DNA of 64,000 nt from Hyphomonadaceae bacterium UBA5336 (GCA_002408125.1 DHQO01000005.1:143903-207902); one strand, 5' to 3'; counted from the stretch's first letter, positions 41,657 through 51,670 are shown. Notes: generated by a model from the sequence alone, not told the origin. A program made the numbers and translations.

Positions 41657-42730
41657 ATGCCGGACACCCAGCACACCACGCCCTCCATCGCGGAGACGGC
41701 AAGGCCGGTGCGCACGCTTGAAAACGTGACGCTGGAGCAGTTCCGCGACGATATCCTGCCCCATGCCCGGCCCGTCCTGATGAAGGATTTCGTACGCCAC
41801 TGGCCGGCGGTTCGGGCCGGGCGCGGCGGGCCAGCCGAGACGATTGCCTATCTCAAGCGCTTCGATGCCGGCCGCTCGGTGGAGACCATCTCTGGCGCTC
41901 CGCACATTGCCGGGAAGTTCTTCTACAACCAGGATCTCAGCGGCCTGAACTTCGAGCGCCACCCGGCGCCGATATCGGCTTCGCTCGACCGGCTGGCCGA
42001 GAGCCTCTCCGTGGCCGAGCCACCCTCGACCTATATCCAGTCCGTTCCGGCCCCGCCAAACCTGCCGGGCTTTGCCGAAGAGAACGAGCTCGCCGTGCTG
42101 CCGCCGGTGATCGAGCCGCGCATCTGGATCGGCAATGCGCTCACCGTGCAGACGCATTTCGACCTTTTCGACAACATTGCCTGTGTGGTTGCCGGCAAGC
42201 GCCGCTTCACGCTGTTCCCACCGGACCAGACGCCGAACCTCTATGTCGGTCCGTTCGAACTGACCCTGTCGGGACCGCCGGTCAGCATGGTGCGCCTGGA
42301 AGCGCCCGACTATGAGGCCTATCCGAACTTCCGCGAGGCCGAGCGCCACGCCCTGGTGGCCGAGCTGGAGCCCGGCGATGCGATCTACATCCCGTATTTC
42401 TGGTGGCACCATGTCGAGTCGCTGGAGCGCTTCAATGTGCTCGTGAATTATTGGTGGAACGACGCCAGGCGCGACCTCGCGACCCCGTTTGACGCGCTGC
42501 TACATGCCATTCTCGCCCTGCGCGACATGCCCGAGAACCAGCGCAGCGCCTGGCAGACCATGTTCGACCATTATGTCTTTCAGAAAAATGGCGACCCGGT
42601 TGCCCACCTGCCCGAGCAGGCGCGCAGCGCACTGGGACCGCATACGCCGCAGATGCGGGGTCAGTTGAAGGCAATGCTGGCACAGAAACTGGCCCAGCAG
42701 GCCGGCATGATTCCGAAACAGAACCGCTAG
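41657..42730 (+). CDS. Cupin-like (JmjC/cupin_8) domain protein
   Basis: A 357-residue protein of the cupin_8/JmjC-like family. The core has LPVLMKDF-type entry (PVLMKDFVRHWPAV), IWIGNALTVQTHFDLFDNIACV, and PGDAIYIPYFWWHHVES. The usual H-x-D iron ligand pair is visible as TQTHFDLFDN (His-Phe-Asp) and the distal His in WWHHVES, so a 2-oxoglutarate/Fe(II) oxygenase activity is possible. Such proteins regularly accompany TonB receptors and tryptophan-halogenase-like genes. The ATG at 41657 follows AGAGGAGACGAGG; a longer frame is rejected. Confidence 0.88.
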   Translation: MPDTQHTTPSIAETARPVRTLENVTLEQFRDDILPHARPVLMKDFVRHWPAVRAGRGGPAETIAYLKRFDAGRSVETISGAPHIAGKFFYNQDLSGLNFERHPAPISASLDRLAESLSVAEPPSTYIQSVPAPPNLPGFAEENELAVLPPVIEPRIWIGNALTVQTHFDLFDNIACVVAGKRRFTLFPPDQTPNLYVGPFELTLSGPPVSMVRLEAPDYEAYPNFREAERHALVAELEPGDAIYIPYFWWHHVESLERFNVLVNYWWNDARRDLATPFDALLHAILALRDMPENQRSAWQTMFDHYVFQKNGDPVAHLPEQARSALGPHTPQMRGQLKAMLAQKLAQQAGMIPKQNR

Positions 42731-42734
42731 ACGC

Positions 42735-42753
42735 GCCCCGACTGGGTCGGGGC
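42735..42753 (+). other. Short hairpin between cupin-like and GH5 genes
   Basis: GCCCCGAC (42735-42742) pairs with GTCGGGGC (42746-42753) across a three-base loop, without a T tract. It may mark mRNA processing or stability between co-transcribed genes. Confidence 0.4.
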
Positions 42754-42769
42754 ATCAGGGGAGGACACC

Positions 42770-43795
42770 ATGAAGACATCACACTTGCTCAGCGCCGTTG
42801 CGCTCGGCGCGCTTGCCGCGTGCCAGGCCTCCGACGATCTCTACGAGCCTGCGGCCGACGCCGCCCATGTGGCTCCGCCCGGCAGCCCTGTGGCAGAGCA
42901 TGGCGCGCTGTCTGTCGAGGGCAGCAAGATCCTTGGCGAGCATGGCGAGCCGGTCTCGCTGGCGGGCGTCAGCTTTTTCTGGAGCACCACCGGCTGGGCG
43001 CAGGAGGACTATTACACGCCTGAAACTGTGGCCTATTTTGCCGAGGACTGGGATGCGAGCCTGGTGCGCGCGGCGATCTCGGGCCATGGCGGGGGTGGTT
43101 ATCTCACTGATCCGCAGGGCAACGCCGCACGCGCCTATGCGGTGATCGAGGGCGCGCTGGAACAGGGTGTATATGTGCTGGTCGACTGGCACTCCCATCA
43201 TGCCGAGCGCGAGCCCGAAGAGGCGGCCGAGTTCTTCCGCGACATCGCCACGCGCTATGGTGAGTATCCGAACCTGATCTACGAAATCTATAACGAGCCG
43301 CTCGACAAGACCGACTGGGCGACCACCATCAAACCCTATTCGCAGGCGATGATCGCGGAGATCCGGGCCATCGACCCGGACAATCTCATCGTCGTGGGCA
43401 CGCAGAACTGGTCGCAGGATGTCGACAAGGCCGCCGCCGATCCGGTCGAGGGCGACAATCTCGTCTATGCCCTCCATTTCTATTCCGGCAGCCACAAGGA
43501 GAGCCTGCGCGTGAAGGCCCAGGCGGCCGTGGATGCCGGCCTGCCCATCATGGTCACCGAATGGGGCACCGTGAACTATAATGGCGACGGCGATGTGGAC
43601 GAGGAATCGGTTACCGCCTGGATGGATTTCATCCGCGCCAACGACCTCTCCCATGCCAACTGGTCGGTCAGCAACAAGGCCGAGGGCGCGTCGATCTTCA
43701 AGCCGGGCACGTCTTACACTGGCCCGTGGACCGAGGAGGATCTCACCGCCTCGGGGCTCTATGTTCGCGAGATCGTGCGCGGCTGGGACGACTAG
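42770..43795 (+). CDS. GH5-family endoglucanase-like lipoprotein
   Basis: A 341-residue cellulase-family enzyme (GH5, subfamily 2-like) with lipoprotein signal ending LGALAAC. Visible residues include LVDWHSHH, the acid/base Glu near 175 in YEIYNEPLD, and the nucleophile Glu near 263 in VTEWGTVNYN, plus WSVSNKAEG. It should cleave beta-1,4-glucans or mixed-linkage chains that accompany xylan in plant walls. GGGGAGGACACC precedes the ATG. Its stop overlaps the convergent GH115 stop by four bases. Confidence 0.93.
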   Translation: MKTSHLLSAVALGALAACQASDDLYEPAADAAHVAPPGSPVAEHGALSVEGSKILGEHGEPVSLAGVSFFWSTTGWAQEDYYTPETVAYFAEDWDASLVRAAISGHGGGGYLTDPQGNAARAYAVIEGALEQGVYVLVDWHSHHAEREPEEAAEFFRDIATRYGEYPNLIYEIYNEPLDKTDWATTIKPYSQAMIAEIRAIDPDNLIVVGTQNWSQDVDKAAADPVEGDNLVYALHFYSGSHKESLRVKAQAAVDAGLPIMVTEWGTVNYNGDGDVDEESVTAWMDFIRANDLSHANWSVSNKAEGASIFKPGTSYTGPWTEEDLTASGLYVREIVRGWDD

Positions 43796-46782
43796 GGCAG
43801 GGTGCAATCCGGCAGGGCTGCGCTGGGCGCGGGCATACAGACCGGCGTGTCCGGCGGGCCGAGATAGGGCTCCGGCACATCGCTGGTGGCGACTAATACG
43901 CGCTGGAAGACCACGCCCGGATCGACGCGCCAGAGTTTCACGGTGTGGGCGCCGGGCGCATCGACAGGCAGGGCCGTCGTGACCACATGCGCATTGCGTG
44001 CAACCGATTCCTCCCACGGCACATTGCCGTCGCCAGCGGCCTGGCCGTCGATGGCCGTGACGATCACCGGCGCGCCATCGTCGATGGAGACCGCAAAGCG
44101 GATCCCGCCCTGGCCCTGAAAGTCGAGCGTCGGCGCGGTGGTGACTGTGATATCCACCTCGCCGGCCTCGAACAGGTGCACATCGAACTCCAGGCGCGGG
44201 CTCTCACCGCCAGGCTCTGAGGCCGGCGCGGTGACCGGGAAGGTCGCGATGCCATCGCCAGTGCGCCCGAGATTGGGGATGAGCTGCCAGGTGACTTCGT
44301 CGGTGGAGAGGACGCGCGAAGCCTTCGCCGCCTCGGCAGAGACATAGCCCTGCGTGGCGACGAAACCCTCAAGTGCGCTGGCGCCTTCGGGCTTGAACAC
44401 GGGAAGCGTGACAGATGCCTCTCCGCGATTGCCGAGTTCGGACGCGCTGATCCGGATCACAGCCTCTGAGGCGCCCACCGGCGCGGCGGCCCAGTCCACG
44501 CTGAGCGTCACCTCGACCTGATCTGTCACTGTGGCGGAGACCACATCGGCTGACACCCAGTCCACATCCGGCGTAACGGAGACCTCAAAAGGTTCGACGC
44601 CCATATTGTAGATCTCGAAGCTGCGCGTAGCCTGCGAGAAGACATCAGTCTCGGGCAGCATGGGAATACCGGCCGTGTTGACCTGGTTGCCCACGCGCCC
44701 GTCAATTGCTACGCCCATGACCGGCCCGTCTGCCAGGTCAATGCGGTAGACTTCCGGCATGGCCTGTTCTTCCGGCTGTTGCCAGTCGGTATAGCCAATA
44801 TGGGTCTGGGACATCATCTGCGTCCATTTCCCATCCACGATCTCTTCCTCATAGACCGCGCGCAGTTCCTCATCGCGAGCGAACAGCTCGGCCACCCTGT
44901 CGGCCATGTCATTGGTGAGCGCGCGGCGCTCTTCAGCATAGCGGTGGTTCAGCGCGGTGGTGTAGTAGAGTTCATTCAGGTTCGCCGAGGCGAGGATCGG
45001 ATACCAGATGAGCTGCACGAAGGCCGCGTCATATTCCGCCGGCAGGTAGGAGCGGATCAGCTCGGCATCGGCGGCGAGGGCCTTGTAATCTTCCACGACG
45101 CGCTCGAACTCGTCGAAGTTTTCGACGTTGTAGGTCTCCCAGTCCACCAGTTCCGGCTTCCGGCGCGAATTGATCTTCGTATAGCCGTCCAGCAGGTGGG
45201 CGATGTTTCCGGCAAACTCTTCGGGAAACTGCTCGGCGGCCCATTCGGTGGAATAGTTGCCGAGCCGCTCAAGCGTCATGGCTTCCGGATCCCAGGCCAT
45301 GTCGAGGAAAAAATCGATCGGGAATTCCATCGGCTTCAGGTCGCCGACATTCACGACCCACAGCTCATGGGCGCCATATTCCCAGGCCAGATTCATCTGC
45401 TCCCAGGTGCGCTCATTCTGGGAGGTGTTGATCCACTTATAGTTCCGTGGGCCGCCGACATAGTCGAAGTGATAATAGACGCCATACCCGCCGGGACGCT
45501 CCTCGCCGGGGCGCGGCAGGCGCCGGATATTGCCCCAATTGTCATCGGAGAAGAGGAGCAGGACATCGTCGGGCACGTCCATGCCCTGGTCGAAATAGTC
45601 CTGCACTTCCTTGTAGAGCGCCCAGACCTGCGGGGTCTCCTCGGCCGGCTTGCCGGTGACATCCGCGATGATCTCGCGTTGGTTGGCAACCACGTCTTCA
45701 AGCAGGTCGATGGCGGTGTCTTCCGACATGGCCTCGTCGCCATCCCCGCGCATGCCGATGGTGACCAGCGCGTCGCGCCCGTCGATCCGTTCCATGCCGA
45801 AGCGCCAGAAGCCGTCCAGGGCGTCCTTGTTGGTGGCATAGTTCCACTCACCCTCGCCATAGCGCTCCCATTCGATATGCGCGCGGCCAAGCGGTTCATG
45901 GTGCGAGGTGCCGACGACAATGCCCATCTCGTCGGCGAGGACGGCATTCATCGGGTCGTCGTCATAGAACGCCTTCCCCCACATGGCGGGCCAGAGATAG
46001 TTGCCCTTCAGGCGCAGGATGAGGTCGAAGACGCGCTCATAGAAATGATGGTTGAAACCGCCGAAGGTCTCATTCACCCAGCCATAAAGCGCGGGGTTTT
46101 CGTCGTTCAGGAAGATGCCGCGATAGGTGATGGCGGGCTGCTCGAAGCGCCGGCCCGGCGCGACACCGAGTGTGTCCTGGTATTTCACCGGCACATCGGC
46201 CCACCAGGCCCAGGGCGAGACGCCCGCACGGTCGATGAAGTCATACGCGCCATAGATCGTGCCGCGCATGTCCGAGCCGGCGATCACCAGCGCGCTCTCC
46301 ACGCCGGGATAGGGCTCGACGACGACCTGCTGCACAAAGGCCTCCCATTCGCCTTCCAGGCCCGAGCTGTCCAGCTTGCCAGCCTCGGCAAGGTCCCGCA
46401 CGGGGCCGGACCGGTCCAGTGAGCCAATGATGATCAGATGCTCATCATGGGGGGAAAGGCTGGTACGGATATCCGGGCGCACGCCGCCGATGGAGGTGAT
46501 GTCGGCCTGCAGGTTCTGCACCGCGCGCAGCACGCCGAGATAGTCGCCCGGGTCGACCATCAGGTTTGTCACCGCGCCGTCCGCGATCACCGGGAAGATC
46601 TCGCCGTCCACGGAGGAGACGACTTCACCCGCTTCGAAAGACGGCGCTTCGGTAGTCCCGGCGGGAGGCGGGGTCTGCGCGCAGGCGGGGACTGTCAGCA
46701 CCAGAGCGGCGGCCAGTCCAGCACTTAGCCCCTTTGTCCAGCGCGCTGCTGCGCCCATGACGAATTGCGCATGGCCAACCAT
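43792..46782 (-). CDS. GH115 alpha-glucuronidase
   Basis: A 996-residue exported enzyme that removes (4-O-methyl)glucuronic acid from xylan. The signal peptide ends near ACAQTPPP. Family segments include GIFLNDENPALYGWVNE, FNHHFYERVFDLILRLKGNY, LWPAMWGKAFYDDDPMN, and ERPGGYGVYYHFDYVGGPRNY. A C-terminal third from about residue 650 contains the beta-sandwich domains usual in GH115. The ATG at 46782 has GGGAGG six bases upstream. It is divergent from the GH3 gene with an operator between. Confidence 0.95.
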   Translation of the reverse strand: MVGHAQFVMGAAARWTKGLSAGLAAALVLTVPACAQTPPPAGTTEAPSFEAGEVVSSVDGEIFPVIADGAVTNLMVDPGDYLGVLRAVQNLQADITSIGGVRPDIRTSLSPHDEHLIIIGSLDRSGPVRDLAEAGKLDSSGLEGEWEAFVQQVVVEPYPGVESALVIAGSDMRGTIYGAYDFIDRAGVSPWAWWADVPVKYQDTLGVAPGRRFEQPAITYRGIFLNDENPALYGWVNETFGGFNHHFYERVFDLILRLKGNYLWPAMWGKAFYDDDPMNAVLADEMGIVVGTSHHEPLGRAHIEWERYGEGEWNYATNKDALDGFWRFGMERIDGRDALVTIGMRGDGDEAMSEDTAIDLLEDVVANQREIIADVTGKPAEETPQVWALYKEVQDYFDQGMDVPDDVLLLFSDDNWGNIRRLPRPGEERPGGYGVYYHFDYVGGPRNYKWINTSQNERTWEQMNLAWEYGAHELWVVNVGDLKPMEFPIDFFLDMAWDPEAMTLERLGNYSTEWAAEQFPEEFAGNIAHLLDGYTKINSRRKPELVDWETYNVENFDEFERVVEDYKALAADAELIRSYLPAEYDAAFVQLIWYPILASANLNELYYTTALNHRYAEERRALTNDMADRVAELFARDEELRAVYEEEIVDGKWTQMMSQTHIGYTDWQQPEEQAMPEVYRIDLADGPVMGVAIDGRVGNQVNTAGIPMLPETDVFSQATRSFEIYNMGVEPFEVSVTPDVDWVSADVVSATVTDQVEVTLSVDWAAAPVGASEAVIRISASELGNRGEASVTLPVFKPEGASALEGFVATQGYVSAEAAKASRVLSTDEVTWQLIPNLGRTGDGIATFPVTAPASEPGGESPRLEFDVHLFEAGEVDITVTTAPTLDFQGQGGIRFAVSIDDGAPVIVTAIDGQAAGDGNVPWEESVARNAHVVTTALPVDAPGAHTVKLWRVDPGVVFQRVLVATSDVPEPYLGPPDTPVCMPAPSAALPDCTLP

Positions 46783-46840
46783 TCTTATCCTCCCAAAACA
46801 CGGCGAGCACTTTTACACTCGGCTCTTGAATTGCTAGGAA

Positions 46841-46854
46841 TGTTAGCGCTTACA
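46841..46854. promoter_or_regulatory. LacI-type operator between GH115 and GH3 genes
   Basis: TGTTAGCGCTTACA, pseudo-palindromic, centred between the divergent GH115 and GH3 genes. Confidence 0.78.
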
Positions 46855-46967
46855 ATTTGGTTCCACAACAGGCATTCTAGCGCCGGATCGACTTTGCAGG
46901 CGAAATGGCCGCGAGGCGGGACACGAAAGATCAAGCCCGGGAAAAATGGGCATGGGAGGAGAAAATC

Positions 46968-49451
46968 ATGAAGAGTTTCAAACTGGCGGGCGGCATACTT
47001 GCAACCACAGCCATAGCGCTTGCCCTGTCGGCGTGCATGAGCGCGCCGCAGTCGTCAGAAGACGTCGTCTACGTGGCCGAAGATACTGGGGTCAGCGTCG
47101 TCGAAGCCGAATCGCCCTGGCCGGAAACAGAGATCGATCTCATCGATCCCGCCATCGAAGCGCGCATCGACGAGATCATGGCGCTGATGACACTGGAGCA
47201 GAAAGTCGGCCAGGTCATCCAGGGCGACAATTCCTCCACCACGCCGGAAGACGTGAAGACCTACCGGCTCGGTTCGGTGCTCAGCGGCGGCAATTCCGGC
47301 CCGAACGGCCAGCCCTATGCCAATGCCGAAACATGGGTGGAAACGGTGGATGCCTATTACCAGGCTTCGCTCGACACTGAAGGGGTGGAAATCGCCATCC
47401 CGATCATCTGGGGCATCGACGCGGTACACGGGCACAACAATGTCATCGGCGGCACCATCTTCCCGCACAATATCGGCCTCGGCGCGATGCGGAATCCGGA
47501 GCTGATCCGCGAGATTGCCGTCGTCACCGCCGTGGAGCTGCGCGTCACGGGCCATGACTGGACCTTCGCGCCCACCGTGGCCGTGCCGCGCAACGATCGC
47601 TGGGGGCGCACCTATGAGGGCTTTGCCGAAGACCCCGAAGTGGTGGCGAGCTATTCCGGCATGATCGTAAAGGGCCTGCAGGGCGCGTTCGGCTCCGAAG
47701 GGTTCCTCGGCAGTGACAAGGTGATCTCCACCGCCAAGCACTATGTCGGCGATGGCGGGACAACCGATGGCGTCGACCAGGGCGATGCGGCTGTCTCGGA
47801 GGAGGAACTCGCGACCGTTCATGGCGCGGGATATCCGCCGGCCATCGAGGCGGGCCTCCTGTCCGTCATGGCCTCCTTCAACAGCTGGAACGGCTCCAAG
47901 CTGCACGGCAACCACCACCTGCTCACCGAAGTACTGAAGGAGCGCATGGGCTTTGACGGCTTCGTCGTGGGTGACTGGAACGGCCACGGCCAGGTTGCCG
48001 GCTGTACCAATACTGATTGCCCGCAGGCGTTGCTGGCCGGGCTCGACATGTATATGGCGCCTGACAGCTGGAAAGGAATCTACGAAACGACGCTCACCTA
48101 TGTCCAGGACGGCACCATCCCGCTGGAGCGGCTCGACGATGCGGTGCGCCGCATCCTGCGCGCCAAGCTGCGCTTTGGCATCTTCGACCAGCCAAGCCCG
48201 GCCGAGCGCCCCTATGCTGGCGATGAGAGCCAACTCGGCTCAGCCGAACACCGGGCAGTTGCACGCCAGGCAGTGCGGGAATCGCTGGTGCTGATCAAGA
48301 ATGACGGCGTCCTGCCGATCGATCCGGGCCTCAATATCCTCGTCGCCGGGGATGGCGCTGACAGTATCTCCAAACAGGCCGGCGGCTGGACGCTGACCTG
48401 GCAGGGGGAGGGGCTTCCGAACGATCTCTTCCCGAATGCCGATTCCATCCTCGATGGTCTGAAAGCCGCGAGCGACAATGTCACCTATAGCGAGGACGGC
48501 TCCTATACCGACAAGCCCGACATGGCGGTGGTCGTGTTCGGCGAGGACCCCTATGCCGAGTTCCGCGGCGACCGCGACCATCTCGCCTATGATGTCGACG
48601 GCACGGCCGAGCTGGCCCTGCTGAAACAGCTGCAGGCCGATGGGATTCCGGTTGTGTCGGTCTTCCTTTCCGGGCGGCCTATGTGGATGAGCCGGGAGAT
48701 CAATGCCTCCGATGCCTTCGTGGCGGCCTGGCTGCCGGGCTCTGAAGGCGGCGGGATCGCGGATGTCCTGATCGCCGACGAGGCCGGCGCGCCGCGCCAC
48801 GACTTCAAGGGCACATTGTCTTATTCCTGGCCGCGCACGCCGACCCAGACCCCACTCAATGTCGGCGATGAGGGCTATGACCCGCTCTTCGCCTATGGCT
48901 ATGGCCTCTCTTATGCCGCGCCTGGCGAGGTCGGACTGCTGGACGAAAGCGGCGCAGAAGGCCTCGCCTCGGCTGCCGGGGAGAAGACCTTCTTCGCCGA
49001 GGGTGGTTTCCTCGCCAACTGGCGCCTCATGCCGATCTCCGGCGTGACCGTCTCACGGGTCGATCATCTCGCCCAGGAAGACGCTGTAGCCCTGATCTTC
49101 GAGGGCGAAGGCATGAAGGGCGCCACCATCACGGACGGTGCTCAGCGCGACCTGCAGCGCGATGCCAATGGCGATATCGAGCTGTCCATCACCCTGAAAG
49201 CCGATCTGGATGCCCCGCTGCAGGTCGGCATCGGCTGCGATGGCGACACATGTGCCGATTATGTGAGCTTTGACGCCTCCGGGCTGACCGAATGGCAGGA
49301 TGTGCGCGTTTCACTGTCCTGTTTCACTGAGGCTGACCTGACAACCGTGATCGCCCCGCTCATCCTTCGCACCGAAGGCAGTGGCAGCGTGGCGTTCTCC
49401 GATGTCCGCCTGGCCGAAGATGAGGACGGTACGGAGAATTGCGGCGAATGA
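46968..49451 (+). CDS. GH3 glycoside hydrolase lipoprotein (beta-glucosidase/xylosidase type)
   Basis: An 827-residue exo-hydrolase lipoprotein (LALSAC lipobox). The TIM-barrel domain has IIWGIDAVHGHNN, KHYVGDGGTTDGVDQGDA and the nucleophile Asp near 335 in FVVGDWNGHGQV. The second alpha/beta sandwich includes GRDPYAEF-like GEDPYAEFRGDR. After residue about 640 there is an extra C-terminal beta-rich domain, as in the larger ExoP-type enzymes. It could remove glucose or xylose ends from oligosaccharides. The ATG at 46968 follows GGGAGGAGAAAATC. Its stop overlaps the epimerase start. Confidence 0.93.
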   Translation: MKSFKLAGGILATTAIALALSACMSAPQSSEDVVYVAEDTGVSVVEAESPWPETEIDLIDPAIEARIDEIMALMTLEQKVGQVIQGDNSSTTPEDVKTYRLGSVLSGGNSGPNGQPYANAETWVETVDAYYQASLDTEGVEIAIPIIWGIDAVHGHNNVIGGTIFPHNIGLGAMRNPELIREIAVVTAVELRVTGHDWTFAPTVAVPRNDRWGRTYEGFAEDPEVVASYSGMIVKGLQGAFGSEGFLGSDKVISTAKHYVGDGGTTDGVDQGDAAVSEEELATVHGAGYPPAIEAGLLSVMASFNSWNGSKLHGNHHLLTEVLKERMGFDGFVVGDWNGHGQVAGCTNTDCPQALLAGLDMYMAPDSWKGIYETTLTYVQDGTIPLERLDDAVRRILRAKLRFGIFDQPSPAERPYAGDESQLGSAEHRAVARQAVRESLVLIKNDGVLPIDPGLNILVAGDGADSISKQAGGWTLTWQGEGLPNDLFPNADSILDGLKAASDNVTYSEDGSYTDKPDMAVVVFGEDPYAEFRGDRDHLAYDVDGTAELALLKQLQADGIPVVSVFLSGRPMWMSREINASDAFVAAWLPGSEGGGIADVLIADEAGAPRHDFKGTLSYSWPRTPTQTPLNVGDEGYDPLFAYGYGLSYAAPGEVGLLDESGAEGLASAAGEKTFFAEGGFLANWRLMPISGVTVSRVDHLAQEDAVALIFEGEGMKGATITDGAQRDLQRDANGDIELSITLKADLDAPLQVGIGCDGDTCADYVSFDASGLTEWQDVRVSLSCFTEADLTTVIAPLILRTEGSGSVAFSDVRLAEDEDGTENCGE

Positions 49452-50353
49452 CAGTGGCCCCCCCAGAGCAGTCCGCGCCGGAGATGCGCGACCTCACGAC
49501 ACTCACCTGCGGTGACCTGGAACTGGTCATCGACCCGGTGTTTGGCGCGCGGATCAATTCGGCGCGGCTGGGGGGGCACGACATCCTGCGCCCGGTGCTC
49601 GACGAGACCGATCCCGAACCCCTGCAGGCGGCGAGTTTTCCGCTCGTCCCGTTTTCCAACCGGGTGATCGACGGACAGTTCGAGTGGGGTGGCAGGCTCT
49701 ACGAATTGCCGCACAACTGGGATGCGGAAGACAATGCCATTCATGGCGAGGGCTGGAAGGCCCCCTGGCGGGAAGTGCGCACGGGCGACACTTTCTGCGA
49801 ACATGTCCTGACGGGCACGGGCTGGTGGCCCTGGCTCTATGAGTGCCGCCAGATCACCGAGATCGGGCCGGACCGGCTGCGCCAGACACTGACGTTGACC
49901 AATCGCGGCGCCAGCGACATGCCCGCGGGGCTGGGTTTCCATCCCTATTTCCCGCGCACGCCGCAGGCCCGGCTGGGCTTTGAGGCCGACTATGTCTGGC
50001 CGCCCATCGACGCGCCGGATTTCGACAGGGGGTCCATCACCGACGTGTTCGATTTCTCAGCCGGCAAGCCGCTGGGGCGCGCACATATCGATCATGCCTA
50101 TGAGGGGTGGAAGGGCAGGGCGCACATCACCTATCCCGAGAGTGGGCTCAGCCTCATGGTGACGGGATCCTCGCATGCGCGCCACTGCGTGGTGTATGTG
50201 CCCGAGGGTGAGCCGTACTTCTGCTTCGAACCGGTCTCGCACCTGTCCGGCGCACTGAATGGCGTGGCCGGTTCGAATGCCGGTCTTACCTGCCTCAGGC
50301 CTGGCGAAACCCTGTCCTTCAGCATGCAGATCGAGGCGCACCTGGCGCCCTGA
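49448..50353 (+). CDS. Aldose 1-epimerase
   Basis: A 301-residue mutarotase-family protein that interconverts anomers of free sugars, feeding the isomerase. GalM-type segments include LVPFSNRVIDGQFEWGG, HGEGWKAPW (catalytic His region), GLGFHPYFPRTPQA, and the C-terminal CFEPVSHLSGALN with the base Glu. The ATG overlaps the GH3 stop (ATGA) and no separate ribosome site is needed, so expression is tied to the GH3 gene. Confidence 0.93.
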   Translation: MTVAPPEQSAPEMRDLTTLTCGDLELVIDPVFGARINSARLGGHDILRPVLDETDPEPLQAASFPLVPFSNRVIDGQFEWGGRLYELPHNWDAEDNAIHGEGWKAPWREVRTGDTFCEHVLTGTGWWPWLYECRQITEIGPDRLRQTLTLTNRGASDMPAGLGFHPYFPRTPQARLGFEADYVWPPIDAPDFDRGSITDVFDFSAGKPLGRAHIDHAYEGWKGRAHITYPESGLSLMVTGSSHARHCVVYVPEGEPYFCFEPVSHLSGALNGVAGSNAGLTCLRPGETLSFSMQIEAHLAP

Positions 50354-50548
50354 TTCGAGCATGCGTGCCACGCCCTGGCGCCTGAAAACCTGTCAACTTA
50401 CGCGACGGTATTCTCACAGAATGGGGGTAGATTATGCCTCGCATCTTGTTTTTTCACTCATCATGCGTCACCTCCACCCGGAAGCCATCCAGCTGTTTGG
50501 GTAAATATTTCTCCGGGCCCCTGGCCCGGCTGGGCATAGGGGTAGATT

Positions 50549-51670
50549 TTGAAACTTGCTGTCGTGAAGGAAACTCTGGCAGGTGAACTGCGTGTGGCAG
50601 CAACGCCGGAAACTGTCGGCAAGCTGATTGCGCTCGGCCATGAGTTGCGCATCCAGAAAGGCGCCGGACAGGCTGCCGGATATCTGGATGAAGCCTACAA
50701 GGCGGCGGGCGCATCCATTGCAACCTCCGCGACCAAGGCGCTGGAAGGCGCCGATCTCGTGTTGAAGGTGCGTGGCCCGACGGAAAAGGAAGCCGCCGCT
50801 CTGCCGGAGGGTATTTCCCTTGTCGGACTGCTCGATCCCTTCACCGCTGACATGGCTCCATTGAACGCCAGAAAGGTCACCGCACTGGCGATGGAATTCA
50901 CCCCGCGCATCACGCGTGCCCAGAGCATGGACGCACTGTCATCGCAATCCAATCTCGCCGGCTATCGGGCGATGATCGAAGCCGCCAGCATCTATGGCCG
51001 TGCCCTGCCGATGATGATGACAGCCGCCGGCACGGTCGCACCTGCCAAGGTCTTCGTGATGGGGGCAGGGGTGGCCGGCCTGCAGGCCATTGCCACGGCT
51101 CGCCGGCTCGGCGCAGTGGTCTCGGCCACCGATGTGCGCCCCGCGGCCAAGGAACAGGTCGCCAGCCTCGGCGCGAAGTTCATCGCCGTGGAGGATGAAG
51201 AGTTCAAGGCCGCGGAAACCGCCGGTGGCTATGCCAAGCAGATGTCGGAAGAATACCAGGCCAAGCAGGCCGCCCTCGTTGCCGAACACATCTCCAAACA
51301 GGATATCGTCATCACCACGGCGCTGATCCCGGGCCGGCTCGCACCCGTGCTCGTCAGCGAGGACATGGTCAAGTCGATGAAACCCGGCTCGGTGATCATC
51401 GACATGGCGGTTTCCCAGGGCGGCAATTGCCCGCTCTCGAAGCCGGACGAGATCGTCGATGTAGGCGGTGTGAAGGTCGCCGGTTTCACAAACCTGCCCG
51501 CCCGCCTGCCGGCAGATTCCAGCGCGCTTTACGCCAAGAACCTGCTCAGCTTCCTGCCGCTCATCACCGGTGAGGAAGCCGCGCTGAGCCTTGAAACCGA
51601 AGATGAAATCGTCACGGCCATGCTGCTCACCAGGGCTGGCGAAACCGTCAATGAGAGAGTGAAGAAATGA
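50549..51670 (+). CDS. pntAA: NAD(P) transhydrogenase subunit alpha part 1 (NAD-binding domain I)
   Basis: Soluble NAD(H)-binding domain I of the proton-translocating transhydrogenase, 373 residues, of the three-gene form seen in alphaproteobacteria. It opens KLAVVKETLAGELRVAATPE and has the Rossmann signature VFVMGAGVAGLQAIATARRLGA, then IDMAVSQGGNC. The start codon is TTG with GGGGTAG upstream. The stop overlaps the next gene (ATGA). The complex couples hydride transfer between NADH and NADP to proton movement. Confidence 0.95.
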   Translation: MKLAVVKETLAGELRVAATPETVGKLIALGHELRIQKGAGQAAGYLDEAYKAAGASIATSATKALEGADLVLKVRGPTEKEAAALPEGISLVGLLDPFTADMAPLNARKVTALAMEFTPRITRAQSMDALSSQSNLAGYRAMIEAASIYGRALPMMMTAAGTVAPAKVFVMGAGVAGLQAIATARRLGAVVSATDVRPAAKEQVASLGAKFIAVEDEEFKAAETAGGYAKQMSEEYQAKQAALVAEHISKQDIVITTALIPGRLAPVLVSEDMVKSMKPGSVIIDMAVSQGGNCPLSKPDEIVDVGGVKVAGFTNLPARLPADSSALYAKNLLSFLPLITGEEAALSLETEDEIVTAMLLTRAGETVNERVKK

